From an uncultured Bacteroidia bacterium (GTDB lineage Bacteria > Bacteroidota > Bacteroidia > Bacteroidales > Prolixibacteraceae), in the NCBI GenBank assembly GCA_903902325.1, contig CAIUUO010000160.1, forward strand, positions 1 through 33,917: a DNA stretch of 33,917 bases, read 5' to 3'. The position numbers and the translations under genes were made by a program. Positions within the stretch are counted from its first letter, which is position 1. Every line of letters begins with the position of its first letter. Shown piece after piece: positions 19,085 through 25,580 of this stretch. The notes beneath the pieces are model-generated. The model made no database searches and was not told the DNA's origin. It worked only from the letters and a program-made list of their open reading frames with translations.

Positions 19085-19402
19085 ATGATTAAGAATAAAA
19101 AAATATTGTTGAAAATTAAGCAGTTAGTTGGTTTAACAGAACCAAATGCTACTGTTATTTTATTTGGTTCGCATGCCAGAGGGCAAAATGACAAACAATC
19201 AGATATTGATGTTCTTATTCTTGTTGACAATGACAAAATCACTTACTTGGATGAACAAAGAATAAAATATCCATTGTACGATTTAGAATTTGAGACAGGC
19301 AAGATAATAAGTCCGGTGATATATAGCCGGAATGATTGGGAATCACGTCATACGATCACCCCTTATTACAAAAACATTAAAAAAGAGGGAATTATGTTAT
19401 GA
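19085..19402 (+). CDS. mntA: MNT-domain nucleotidyltransferase, antitoxin of a HEPN/MNT pair
   Basis: A TTG at 19079 is in frame, but the ATG at 19085 is the natural start (105 residues). The minimal nucleotidyltransferase signature GSx10DxD is complete: Gly28-Ser29 in LFGSHARG, and Asp40 and Asp42 in SDIDVLILVD. In characterised MntA/HepT systems the MNT protein inactivates the HEPN toxin by adding AMP residues to it. The stop overlaps the start of the HEPN gene by 4 bases (ATGA), so the two are translated together. The gene is AT-rich compared with the PUL and lies immediately before the first strong repeat copy, which suggests recent acquisition as a module. Confidence 0.88.
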   Translation: MIKNKKILLKIKQLVGLTEPNATVILFGSHARGQNDKQSDIDVLILVDNDKITYLDEQRIKYPLYDLEFETGKIISPVIYSRNDWESRHTITPYYKNIKKEGIML

Positions 19403-19782
19403 AAGGGGACTCTGAAGATCTTGTAAAATATAGGATTAGCCGATCTTTGGAAACACTAAGAGAAGCTGATGCAATGATTCAGAATGGATTTTGGAATGCT
19501 TCGGTCAATAGAATTTATTATGCTTGTTATTATGCAGTCAGTGGTCTGTTACTGAAGAAAAATATTGAGACTAATTCACACAAGGGAATAAGGCAGATGT
19601 TTGGACTTCATTTTGTTCAAGCAGGAATTGTTTCAAAAGAAGATGGCCGTTTTTTTTCGGATCTCTATGACAGAAGGCAAACAGGAGATTATGATGATTA
19701 TGTCTTATATGATGAAGCAACGGTTTTAAGTTTATACAATCAAGCTCAAGAGTTTATTGGCAGGATGGTGAAATTGGAGTAA
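19399..19782 (+). CDS. HEPN-domain toxin of a HEPN/MNT pair (UPF0332-like)
   Basis: This 127-residue all-helical protein has the HEPN pattern NRIYYACYYAVSGLLLKK (about 38-54) and a C-terminal ADR-type segment, DRRQTGDYDDY (91-101), typical of the UPF0332 HEPN group. HEPN toxins usually act as ribonucleases through an Rx4-6H motif. I do not find a convincing one here; the conserved R...DY segment may replace it or the activity may differ. It is overlapped by the MNT gene by 4 bases and followed 24 bp later by the repeat copy at 19806. Toxin identity is inferred from the pairing and fold. Confidence 0.85.
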   Translation: MKGDSEDLVKYRISRSLETLREADAMIQNGFWNASVNRIYYACYYAVSGLLLKKNIETNSHKGIRQMFGLHFVQAGIVSKEDGRFFSDLYDRRQTGDYDDYVLYDEATVLSLYNQAQEFIGRMVKLE

Positions 19783-19922
19783 CCCAACCTCCAAAATTGT
19801 CCCCTAAAAAACCCGCCAGGAAATCCGCCTGGTTTTGTGACAACCAGTGTTAACCAGTGGAAAATAAAAAGGGTAAATGACAAACAGTGTTAACCAGAAT
19901 CAACCAGTGGAATCCTAAAATC

Positions 19923-19980
19923 GGTTAGACCTCCCACTCATAATCAGGGGGTCGTAGGATCATGCCCTACTGGGCCCACC
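19923..19980 (+). other. Degraded 3' part of a tRNA-Met-like sequence (in repeat A)
   Basis: The block reads like an elongator tRNA-Met from the D-loop (GGTTAGA) to the CCAC end: the 7-base loop CTCATAA with CAT anticodon, GTAGG/CCTAC as T stem, and TGGGCCC as the 3' acceptor strand. It cannot be a working tRNA: the 5' acceptor strand is absent, the anticodon stem (TCCCA against TCAGG) no longer pairs, the T loop reads ATCATGC instead of TTCRANY, and the end is CCACCC. Such 3' tRNA fragments are typical relics of integration into tRNA genes. The same block occurs at 23931-23989. Confidence 0.6.
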
Positions 19981-19989
19981 CTTATTACC

Positions 19990-20023
19990 AAACACTTACA
20001 AGGTCGACTTGTAGGTGTTTTTT
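19990..20023 (+). terminator. Intrinsic terminator in repeat A
   Basis: A 13-bp stem AAACACTTACAAG / CTTGTAGGTGTTT with a single T-G pair closes a GTCGA loop and is followed by a run of six T. It would stop plus-strand transcription from the MNT/HEPN pair before the convergent AbiEii gene. The hairpin is shared with the other repeat copies. Confidence 0.85.
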
Positions 20024-20174
20024 GTTTCACGCCAGGAAGACGCCAGGATTTGGGGGAGTTTGGCGGTTTTGTAGTGAAAATAGTAGCACCAGAGTTCGTT
20101 TAAATTTAAACGAATGGCAAATCCTGACTGTCAGATTAAGTCATTGCTAACCGACTTAAATCAATAATTTCGGC

Positions 20175-21275
20175 CTATTCTGCTGAATTTGTCAATAATT
20201 GTACGGTATGATACCAATAGTAAAAGGAAGATTTATCCGGTTGTCTCTTTAAACGATTTAGAAAGTTCCAATCAGGACTTTCAATATTCAATAGTGATAC
20301 GTCTTCCCCTTTATAGTATTGAATTTGTGATAGATCGTTCATTAAAATTTTAGCCGCCAGGTAACTTACTTTAGCTGTGGCCACAATCGCTTCATCAATC
20401 CGAAAATTGCCCGTCATCAGGAATCCAGTCCCAAATGCAATAATTCCTTTTTGTAGTTGTGCGAACAAATATTTTTCGGTTACATCTCCTTTCCCTTGCT
20501 TGGCAAATATGAGACATGTTTCAATTGTGTCATGCAAAACATGCACAGGGGTCAAGTCGGGATTATCACTTTTACGATATACAATTTCCTGCTCTGCAAA
20601 AATCATAAAACTTCTTGCTACAGTTTCAATATTCTGAATTTGGTCAAATAGTTTGCCTAAATCAAATAGTTGTTTACAAATTTCCATGGTAAACGATTGT
20701 CCACTTTTTGTATACGGTATACCAATCGTATTTGGGGCGAATGCAGTTAATTTATCTCCTGTAATGGCATCAATTGAAGGAACTGTTACCATAACCTCGG
20801 ACTCAGTTTCAATCCACTTGGTTTTAATAGCCTTCTCTATGGTTTCGGGATATAATGAATCTTCAATAAGAACATCCAGTAAAATTCTTCCGGGATACAT
20901 TGTTTTTAATGCTGTATCATAAGAAAATATATAATGAGCTTTAGGTATGCCTGGTTTGTAACTTCTGTGCTCGTCCAGTTCATAGGATTTGAAGTTGGAA
21001 GTTTCAGTTACATTTGCTAAAACTCTTTCAAGCTCTGATCTCTCAGTTTTACAAATAATATCAATATCAATAGAAAAGCGATTTCCTTCTTCCATCAATA
21101 ATAATAAGCTGGTACCACCTTTAAAAGTAAATTCTAAACCATTTACTTTCAGCTGCTCCAGCATATGTAGGGCATAAATCATCTTTTCAAGGATTATTTT
21201 ATCAATTCGCTTGTGAGCTTTTTGATTTCTAAACGAATCGAGCCACTTTTCACTAAAACACATCTCCTTAATCAT
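20175..21275 (-). CDS. abiEii: AbiEii-family nucleotidyltransferase toxin
   Basis: This 366-residue protein has the AbiEii/AbiGii nucleotidyltransferase motifs: FKGGTSLL (51-58), the metal-binding SIDID (Ser68, Asp70, Asp72), LLDVLIED with Asp134, and DKLTAF with Lys175. Type IV toxins of this family transfer nucleotides (to tRNA in studied homologues) and cause growth arrest, and some pairs abort phage infection. The start overlaps the end of the upstream antitoxin gene by 8 bases, so the pair forms a two-gene operon. It converges on the HEPN gene, with repeat A between them. All catalytic residues appear intact. Confidence 0.88.
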   Translation of the reverse strand: MIKEMCFSEKWLDSFRNQKAHKRIDKIILEKMIYALHMLEQLKVNGLEFTFKGGTSLLLLMEEGNRFSIDIDIICKTERSELERVLANVTETSNFKSYELDEHRSYKPGIPKAHYIFSYDTALKTMYPGRILLDVLIEDSLYPETIEKAIKTKWIETESEVMVTVPSIDAITGDKLTAFAPNTIGIPYTKSGQSFTMEICKQLFDLGKLFDQIQNIETVARSFMIFAEQEIVYRKSDNPDLTPVHVLHDTIETCLIFAKQGKGDVTEKYLFAQLQKGIIAFGTGFLMTGNFRIDEAIVATAKVSYLAAKILMNDLSQIQYYKGEDVSLLNIESPDWNFLNRLKRQPDKSSFYYWYHTVQLLTNSAE

Positions 21276-22035
21276 TGATTATATCTTTTACAAGATGTGA
21301 CAAATTATTATTCAAAAAAGCTTTTAAATCCTGCTCTTTCTCCCTCCTGCCTGCATAACTGAATAACTTAGTAAAGTTGATATTATAGGCACTAATCGCA
21401 TTTTTAAATATATGGACCAACTCTGCTCCTTGAGAAAAATAAAATAGTTTATCTTCCGCATAGAGGTCCACAAGTATTTTTTCAAGTAATGGGGTATAAA
21501 ATGTTGTTTTTTTCTCGGTATGTTTCTCAATTGGAGACCTGGTAATTAGTTTCTTAATTATCACGGGCTGATTACTTTCTGATATATAATAATTGATGTC
21601 CTTTTCGTCAGGATTTAAAAAAACGTCATTTTTGAAGCCCTCTTTTAGCTTATAATAAAAAGATTCAATGAACTCTTTTTCAACTTCAACCAACAACATT
21701 TTCTTACTTGCCTGATGTTGAGAAAATTCATTCATCCAATCAATCTCCCATATACAGTACTTTATATCTTTAAATTTTTCCCCTATTGTTTTAACGATTT
21801 TATATATCTCGGGGGATATCTTTGGCTTGTATTCAGGCTTATATGATATTGCATAAAGTCCTCTCATTTTGGATTTTAAGATATTTTTATTTTTCAAATC
21901 ATATACTCTCCACCCGAATGTCCCTTCCTTTAAGTCAGGCTCATAAGATCGAAAGAAATCAAAGAGCTCTTCTCTTGAAAAGGCCTCTCTATCCTTGAAT
22001 TCTTCAATTAATCTTTTTTCAATAATCTTTGGCAT
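21268..22035 (-). CDS. AbiEi-like antitoxin (DUF6577 type)
   Basis: This 255-residue protein has an N-terminal winged-helix-like region (FSREELFDFFRSYEPDLKEGTFGWRVYDLKNKNIL is split over residues 19-53, followed by GLYAISYKPEYKP), then KYCIWEIDWMNEFSQHQ and a long alpha/beta domain. This pattern matches the DUF6577 proteins that accompany AbiEii toxins in Bacteroidota. AbiEi-type antitoxins repress their own promoter through the winged helix and neutralise the toxin without stable binding. It is the first gene of the operon, with palindromic sequence over its promoter. The family call is from remembered similarity. Confidence 0.75.
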   Translation of the reverse strand: MPKIIEKRLIEEFKDREAFSREELFDFFRSYEPDLKEGTFGWRVYDLKNKNILKSKMRGLYAISYKPEYKPKISPEIYKIVKTIGEKFKDIKYCIWEIDWMNEFSQHQASKKMLLVEVEKEFIESFYYKLKEGFKNDVFLNPDEKDINYYISESNQPVIIKKLITRSPIEKHTEKKTTFYTPLLEKILVDLYAEDKLFYFSQGAELVHIFKNAISAYNINFTKLFSYAGRREKEQDLKAFLNNNLSHLVKDIIND

Positions 22036-22045
22036 ACTGATGATT

Positions 22046-22064
22046 CAAATATTTGCCAAATATA
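22046..22064 (-). promoter_or_regulatory. Candidate promoter/operator of the AbiEi-AbiEii operon
   Basis: On the minus strand 22064-22057 reads TATATTTG, an exact TAnnTTTG -7 box, about 20 bases before the ATG at 22035. It adjoins the perfect 10-bp palindrome CAAATATTTG (22046-22055), and ATTTG/CAAAT half sites continue through it. Overlap of palindrome and start region fits autorepression by the winged-helix antitoxin, as known for AbiE systems. Confidence 0.45.
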
Positions 22065-22121
22065 CAAATAATTGGTTAATATTAGAAATCAAATAAACGC
22101 CAGTAAAAGTTAATTCCGGCA

Positions 22122-22129
22122 TATTTTTG
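22122..22129 (+). promoter_or_regulatory. Candidate -7 box for the HTH/coiled-coil gene pair
   Basis: TATTTTTG matches TAnnTTTG exactly. It lies 130 bases before the preferred ATG at 22261, so the leader would be long. The AT-rich region gives a real chance of a random match. Confidence 0.25.
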
Positions 22130-22260
22130 ATTCTTAATTTTCAATATTTATATTCTTTACTTACCTTAGGTTTTGATTTTTACAGGTCTCCATAAATGAT
22201 CCCCCAAAAATTGTCTTTAAAAATATGACATTCATATTAAACACATTAAACAGATTTACT

Positions 22261-22602
22261 ATGATTAAGCCAGACGAAAAAGAAGAACTTACATTACAGA
22301 CAGTTCCCAAAGCTGTCAATTATCTTATTAATGAGATTGCTGAAATGCGCGTTTTGCTTGAACACATTGAGTCTCAATTAGGCCTTGGTGTTGATAAACA
22401 TCGTCCAATTGGGATTGACGCAGCATGTAAAATTTTGGATCAGACAAAGAATGGAATAAATAAAATGATCCGAAATTGCTCTGTACCCCATTATTTAAAA
22501 GGGAATAAAGTCTATTTCTTTGAAGATGAATTAGTAAAATGGGTGGGAAAAGATCGTGTTCAAACTTTTGAGGAAAAATATGCAAACAGAAGATCCCGTT
22601 AA
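22261..22602 (+). CDS. Small helix-turn-helix (excisionase/MerR-like) protein
   Basis: An upstream in-frame ATG exists at 22225, but MIKPDEKEELTLQ from 22261 gives a natural N-terminus (113 residues). An acidic helical N-terminal part, likely a short coiled coil (VNYLINEIAEMRVLLEHIESQL), is followed by an HTH_17-type DNA-binding domain: IGIDAACKILDQTKNGINKMIRN, then SVPHYLKGNKVYFFEDELVKWV with the typical wing. Such proteins serve as excisionases or small regulators in mobile elements. It lies 10 bp before the 409-residue gene and is almost certainly co-transcribed with it. No recombinase is near, so a regulator of its neighbour is as likely as an excisionase. Confidence 0.7.
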   Translation: MIKPDEKEELTLQTVPKAVNYLINEIAEMRVLLEHIESQLGLGVDKHRPIGIDAACKILDQTKNGINKMIRNCSVPHYLKGNKVYFFEDELVKWVGKDRVQTFEEKYANRRSR

Positions 22603-22612
22603 ATTTTAGGAT

Positions 22613-23842
22613 ATGAAAATTACACGAAAAGAATTATATGACTTAGTATGGGCAGAACCCATGACAAGTATTTGCGCCAGATTTGGGCTTTCAGATAATG
22701 GTCTAAGAAAGCATTGTAAATCAATGAATATTCCGACTCCCCCAGTTGGATATTGGTCAAAGTTGAAACATGGGAAAAGTCCTGAGATTTTACTTTTACC
22801 TCCAGAGCAGGACGTTGTAAAACAAAGTACGGTCCTCAATGAAGTAGATCAATCCGCTGAAAACGAAATAAATCTGATCGCACCTGTAAACAGATTTAAA
22901 GTTCGGGAATTAGAGATTGGAAGCGGTGATACTGCATGTTTTATTGTTCCAGAGGTACTTTACGCTAAGGATCCAATCATTATTGACACTAAAGAGAAGC
23001 ATCGTCTGGAGTCTGAGAATCTTTATGTGAAAAGGAATCCCTACAAAAGCAAAATTGGACCAACTCTTGACCTTTATGTTTCGGAGAAATCAATGGATAG
23101 AGCTCTATTAATATTTGCAACTGTAATCAACGCTTTACGATTTAGAGGGCACAATATAAAAGTAACTGATCATAAGACCTTTGCAGTTATTGACGGGGAG
23201 GAAATACAAATTAATCTGACGGAAAGGAGAAAGCAAGATCCATCAAGTGCAAATCCTTATCATAGTACCGATTTTTGCGGAGAACTTCATTTTAATATTT
23301 TTTATGGATACAGAGATTGGGATACATGGAAAGAAAATGATACTATTAAAGATACGCCTCATACTAAGATTGAAGATAAAATAGTTTCCATCATTGCAAA
23401 TCTTGAAGTTAGAGCTGAGAAAATTAAGGAGAAACGTATAGAAGATGAACTTCGCCGGATAAAACAAGAGAAGGAAGAGAGAGAACGGAAGGAATTTGAA
23501 GAAAGGAAAAAGAGTGAGCTAAAAGAGTTTAAATCCTTATTTAAAATGGCTGAACGACTACACAAAACTTTAATCTTGCGGCAGTACATTGATACATACG
23601 AGCAGTTTATTAAAAAGGATGGAGAGATAAGCGTTGAAATTTCACAGAAGATTCAATGGGCCAGGGAAAAGGCTGATTGGCTTGATCCATTTGTTGATAA
23701 CGATGATCTATATATGGATTATTACGATAAGGATGAAATAATTCGGCCGAAATGTCCGAAAGAGAACACCTGGGACAATCAAAGCTATTCAAGTTCATCA
23801 GGGTATTCATTTTGGGCTAGTCCATATACTAAATGGCGATAA
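22613..23842 (+). CDS. Uncharacterised protein: N-terminal HTH-like domain plus charged coiled coil
   Basis: I do not recognise an established function. Residues 1-60 (TRKELYDLVWAEPMTSICARFGLSDNGLRKHCKSMNIPTPPVGYW, split over 4-48) look like a helix-turn-helix of a type seen at the N-terminus of proteins in mobile elements. Residues about 150-255 form a mixed alpha/beta region (ALLIFATVINALRFRGHNIKV). Residues about 255-305 are a highly charged coiled coil rich in Glu, Lys and Arg. The C-terminal region is acidic and aromatic. No nuclease or ATPase motif is seen. The gene forms a pair with the small HTH gene, sits beside two toxin-antitoxin systems and is followed 12 bp later by repeat copy B. 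A role in defence or in a mobile element is possible but unproven. Confidence 0.75.
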   Translation: MKITRKELYDLVWAEPMTSICARFGLSDNGLRKHCKSMNIPTPPVGYWSKLKHGKSPEILLLPPEQDVVKQSTVLNEVDQSAENEINLIAPVNRFKVRELEIGSGDTACFIVPEVLYAKDPIIIDTKEKHRLESENLYVKRNPYKSKIGPTLDLYVSEKSMDRALLIFATVINALRFRGHNIKVTDHKTFAVIDGEEIQINLTERRKQDPSSANPYHSTDFCGELHFNIFYGYRDWDTWKENDTIKDTPHTKIEDKIVSIIANLEVRAEKIKEKRIEDELRRIKQEKEERERKEFEERKKSELKEFKSLFKMAERLHKTLILRQYIDTYEQFIKKDGEISVEISQKIQWAREKADWLDPFVDNDDLYMDYYDKDEIIRPKCPKENTWDNQSYSSSSGYSFWASPYTKWR

Positions 23843-23854
23843 AGTAAAAGGTGT

Positions 23855-24080
23855 AAAAAACCGCCAGGAAATCCGCCAGGATTTCCAACAACCAGTGTTA
23901 ACCAGTATCAACCAGTGGAATCTCAAAATGGGTTAGACCTCCCACTCATAATCAGGGGGTCGTAGGATCATGCCATACTGGGCCCACCCATAGAATCAAA
24001 CACTTACAAGGTCGACTTGTAGGTGTTTTTTGTTTTACGTCGGGAAGACGCCAGGATTTGGGGTGAATTTGAAGTGAAAA
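23855..24080 (+). repeat. tRNA-like/terminator repeat, copy B
   Basis: This copy is nearly identical to copy A through the core. It has left direct repeats CCGCCAGGAAATCCGCCAGG (23861-23880), ACCAGTG-type repeats (23890-23918), a tRNA-Met-like block (23931-23989, with CATAC instead of CCTAC in the T stem), a terminator (23998-24031) and right repeats (CGTCGGG and CGCCAGG, 24038-24055). The terminal palindrome found in copies A, C and D is missing here. It begins 12 bp after the stop of the 409-residue gene and occupies the gap before the convergent hydrolase gene. Confidence 0.75.
23998..24031 (+). terminator. Intrinsic terminator in repeat B
   Basis: The stem and loop are identical to copy A (AAACACTTACAAG, GTCGA, CTTGTAGGTGTTT) and are followed by a T run to 24031. 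It would end transcription of the HTH/coiled-coil pair. Confidence 0.85.
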
Positions 24081-24174
24081 GCGGGAGGAACGTAAAGGAA
24101 AATTCCAAAAATCAGTTTTAAGATAAGCCGATGGGATAGAGGCATTGACTGTGTTTTTTGCTTAAAATTAAAGT

Positions 24175-25323
24175 CTAGGCGAGGAAGGCAGTGGCTTTAT
24201 TAAATACCTTAGAAAAAGAGTTATTGAGGGATACATCGTCAATCCGGCCATTAGCTGGAAATGGGAACTCATGGGTGTATTCATACGGGAAGTCCAGCAA
24301 ATCGAAACATTTTCCTGCCAAATCGCTGCCCATACAGGCTTCTACTCCATTCCAGGGCATCACTTTGTCTTGCTTCAATGAAATACCTGAGATCCTGTTT
24401 TTAATTGAATTGAAAAACTCTCCTCTGATCACTTTAAATTTTTCAGGATTTATCATCGCATTAAAGGCTGATAGAATATCGTCATGAATTACCTTCCCGG
24501 ATTCAAATGTTCTCTTTACTATATTGGACCATTCATGAAGGTAATAATGAAATAGTTTATCGTATGCCGTTTTGTCCATTATACAGCGTGATTCACCATG
24601 CATATGGCTAAAAATCGAACCTCCACAAAAAACGAACAACCGTGAATTGGCGAAGAGGTTTAAAGGATTAGCCATCAGAAGTATTTCTGACAAAAAAGAA
24701 CCGATTGAATAGGCAAAAATATCAACTTTGGCACCGAAGTTAAATAAGGGATGATTTCCCTCCTTTATCCCTGATGTAAGTTGTGTTATATCATTGATCG
24801 TTTGCCGGCCGGAACTATAAAAGCGCGACGGTTTTTCACTCAACCTTTCACTTAGTGCTGCGTTGACAAAACTTAGCGAACGATGGTCACCGGTTTCCGT
24901 TTTAAGTTTATCCATGACTACTTTCATGCTTCTGGGATCTGCCCAGAGCGAAGGAGCCCTGTTGATATGAAAAGCGATCGGAAATAAAATGACAGGTTTA
25001 TTTGTGTGCAGAGCAAGGTATTCAGCCCAAATCAGATATTTGTCCCAGTTTCTTTCATTTAGTCCGTGTAGGAGCAGAATAAATGCATCTGACTTCGTCG
25101 AACTCATAGGTGCAAAAACGTGGTAGTTGAAGTATTTATTTTCCGGAATATTTTGGTCCGTTAATAAATTTTTATCAGTCCCATCATAAAACGAAGCAAT
25201 CGCTTTCGATTCAAATGCAAAAGTTTGAATGGTGATACCGCTTTCATCAAGTTGAATATTTTTCCCAGCCCTGAAATGGTTGAGTAACTCTTTTTGCCTT
25301 TGTAGATACTTTAAAATGTACAT
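24175..25323 (-). CDS. Alpha/beta-hydrolase-like protein (DUF6051 type)
   Basis: The frame is open from 25383, but the methionine at 25323 (MYILKYLQRQKELLNHF) is the more natural start, giving 382 residues. AFILLLHGLNERNWDKY has the HG oxyanion-hole pattern after the first core strand of alpha/beta hydrolases. VDIFAYSIGSFLSEILL has a nucleophile elbow of the form A-x-S-x-G in place of G-x-S-x-G. A later Asp/His pair cannot be assigned with certainty. There is no signal peptide, so it is probably cytoplasmic. It is transcribed divergently from the LytTR regulator. The substrate is unknown; DUF6051 is the closest group I recall. Confidence 0.65.
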   Translation of the reverse strand: MYILKYLQRQKELLNHFRAGKNIQLDESGITIQTFAFESKAIASFYDGTDKNLLTDQNIPENKYFNYHVFAPMSSTKSDAFILLLHGLNERNWDKYLIWAEYLALHTNKPVILFPIAFHINRAPSLWADPRSMKVVMDKLKTETGDHRSLSFVNAALSERLSEKPSRFYSSGRQTINDITQLTSGIKEGNHPLFNFGAKVDIFAYSIGSFLSEILLMANPLNLFANSRLFVFCGGSIFSHMHGESRCIMDKTAYDKLFHYYLHEWSNIVKRTFESGKVIHDDILSAFNAMINPEKFKVIRGEFFNSIKNRISGISLKQDKVMPWNGVEACMGSDLAGKCFDLLDFPYEYTHEFPFPANGRIDDVSLNNSFSKVFNKATAFLA

Positions 25324-25393
25324 GCTTTTCCCTAGTTGAGAATACCTGATTTGCAAGTGACTCCACGAATTAAAACAATGCAATATTTATATG

Positions 25394-25401
25394 CAAATAT
25401 G
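25394..25401 (-). promoter_or_regulatory. Possible -7 box for the hydrolase gene
   Basis: On the minus strand the sequence is CATATTTG, one mismatch from TAnnTTTG, about 70 bases before the preferred start at 25323. This is weak evidence. Confidence 0.2.
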
Positions 25402-25519
25402 AGGGATTCATGAACCTATAATGGGACAAAAGATGCATAGTTGGGATAAATTTTGCCTGGGAGGGGTGAATTTGAAATATAAAACTATCAGAAACAATGC
25501 TGAGAACTGAGGAATAACC

Positions 25520-25527
25520 TATTTTTG
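25520..25527 (+). promoter_or_regulatory. Candidate -7 box for the LytTR gene
   Basis: TATTTTTG is an exact TAnnTTTG match, placed about 50 bases before the ATG start at 25569/25581, which is a normal leader length. No clear -33 element is seen. Confidence 0.4.
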
Positions 25528-25580
25528 CATATTGAATTTGCAAGTAATTCAGAAAGCTAAAAACGAAAATGCTTTTGGTT

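Larger units (their letters stand above)
19806..20114 (+). repeat. tRNA-like/terminator repeat, copy A (most complete)
   Basis: In order this copy has a left direct repeat CCGCCAGG (19813) and CCGCCTGG (19825); several ACCAGTG-type repeats (19843-19911); a tRNA-like block 19923-19980 with GGTTAGA, a CTCATAA anticodon-type loop, a GTAGG/CCTAC T-arm stem and TGGGCCC acceptor strand; a terminator hairpin (19990-20023); right direct repeats CGCCAGG at 20030 and 20041; and a perfect palindrome at 20095-20114. It fills the gap between the HEPN gene and the convergent AbiEii gene. The layout of arm-like repeats on both sides of a tRNA-like core resembles a tyrosine recombinase attachment site, but no integrase gene is nearby. 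Confidence 0.75.

Noticed and set aside
18841-19242. A 133-codon minus-strand frame overlapping the MNT gene
   Set aside because: It lies opposite a gene with clear catalytic motifs, has no recognisable domain and covers the promoter region of the sigma gene.
19924-19930. GTTAGAC in the repeats matches the integron core site GTTRRRY, suggesting attC sites of a gene-cassette array
   Set aside because: No inverse core RYYYAAC is found at a suitable distance upstream, the intervening sequence does not fold as an attC hairpin with that core, and no IntI gene is in view. The same bases are explained by the D-loop GGTTAGA of a tRNA.
19923-19980. Functional tRNA-Met gene
   Set aside because: The 5' acceptor strand and D stem are missing, the anticodon stem does not pair and the T loop departs from the universal TTCRANY.
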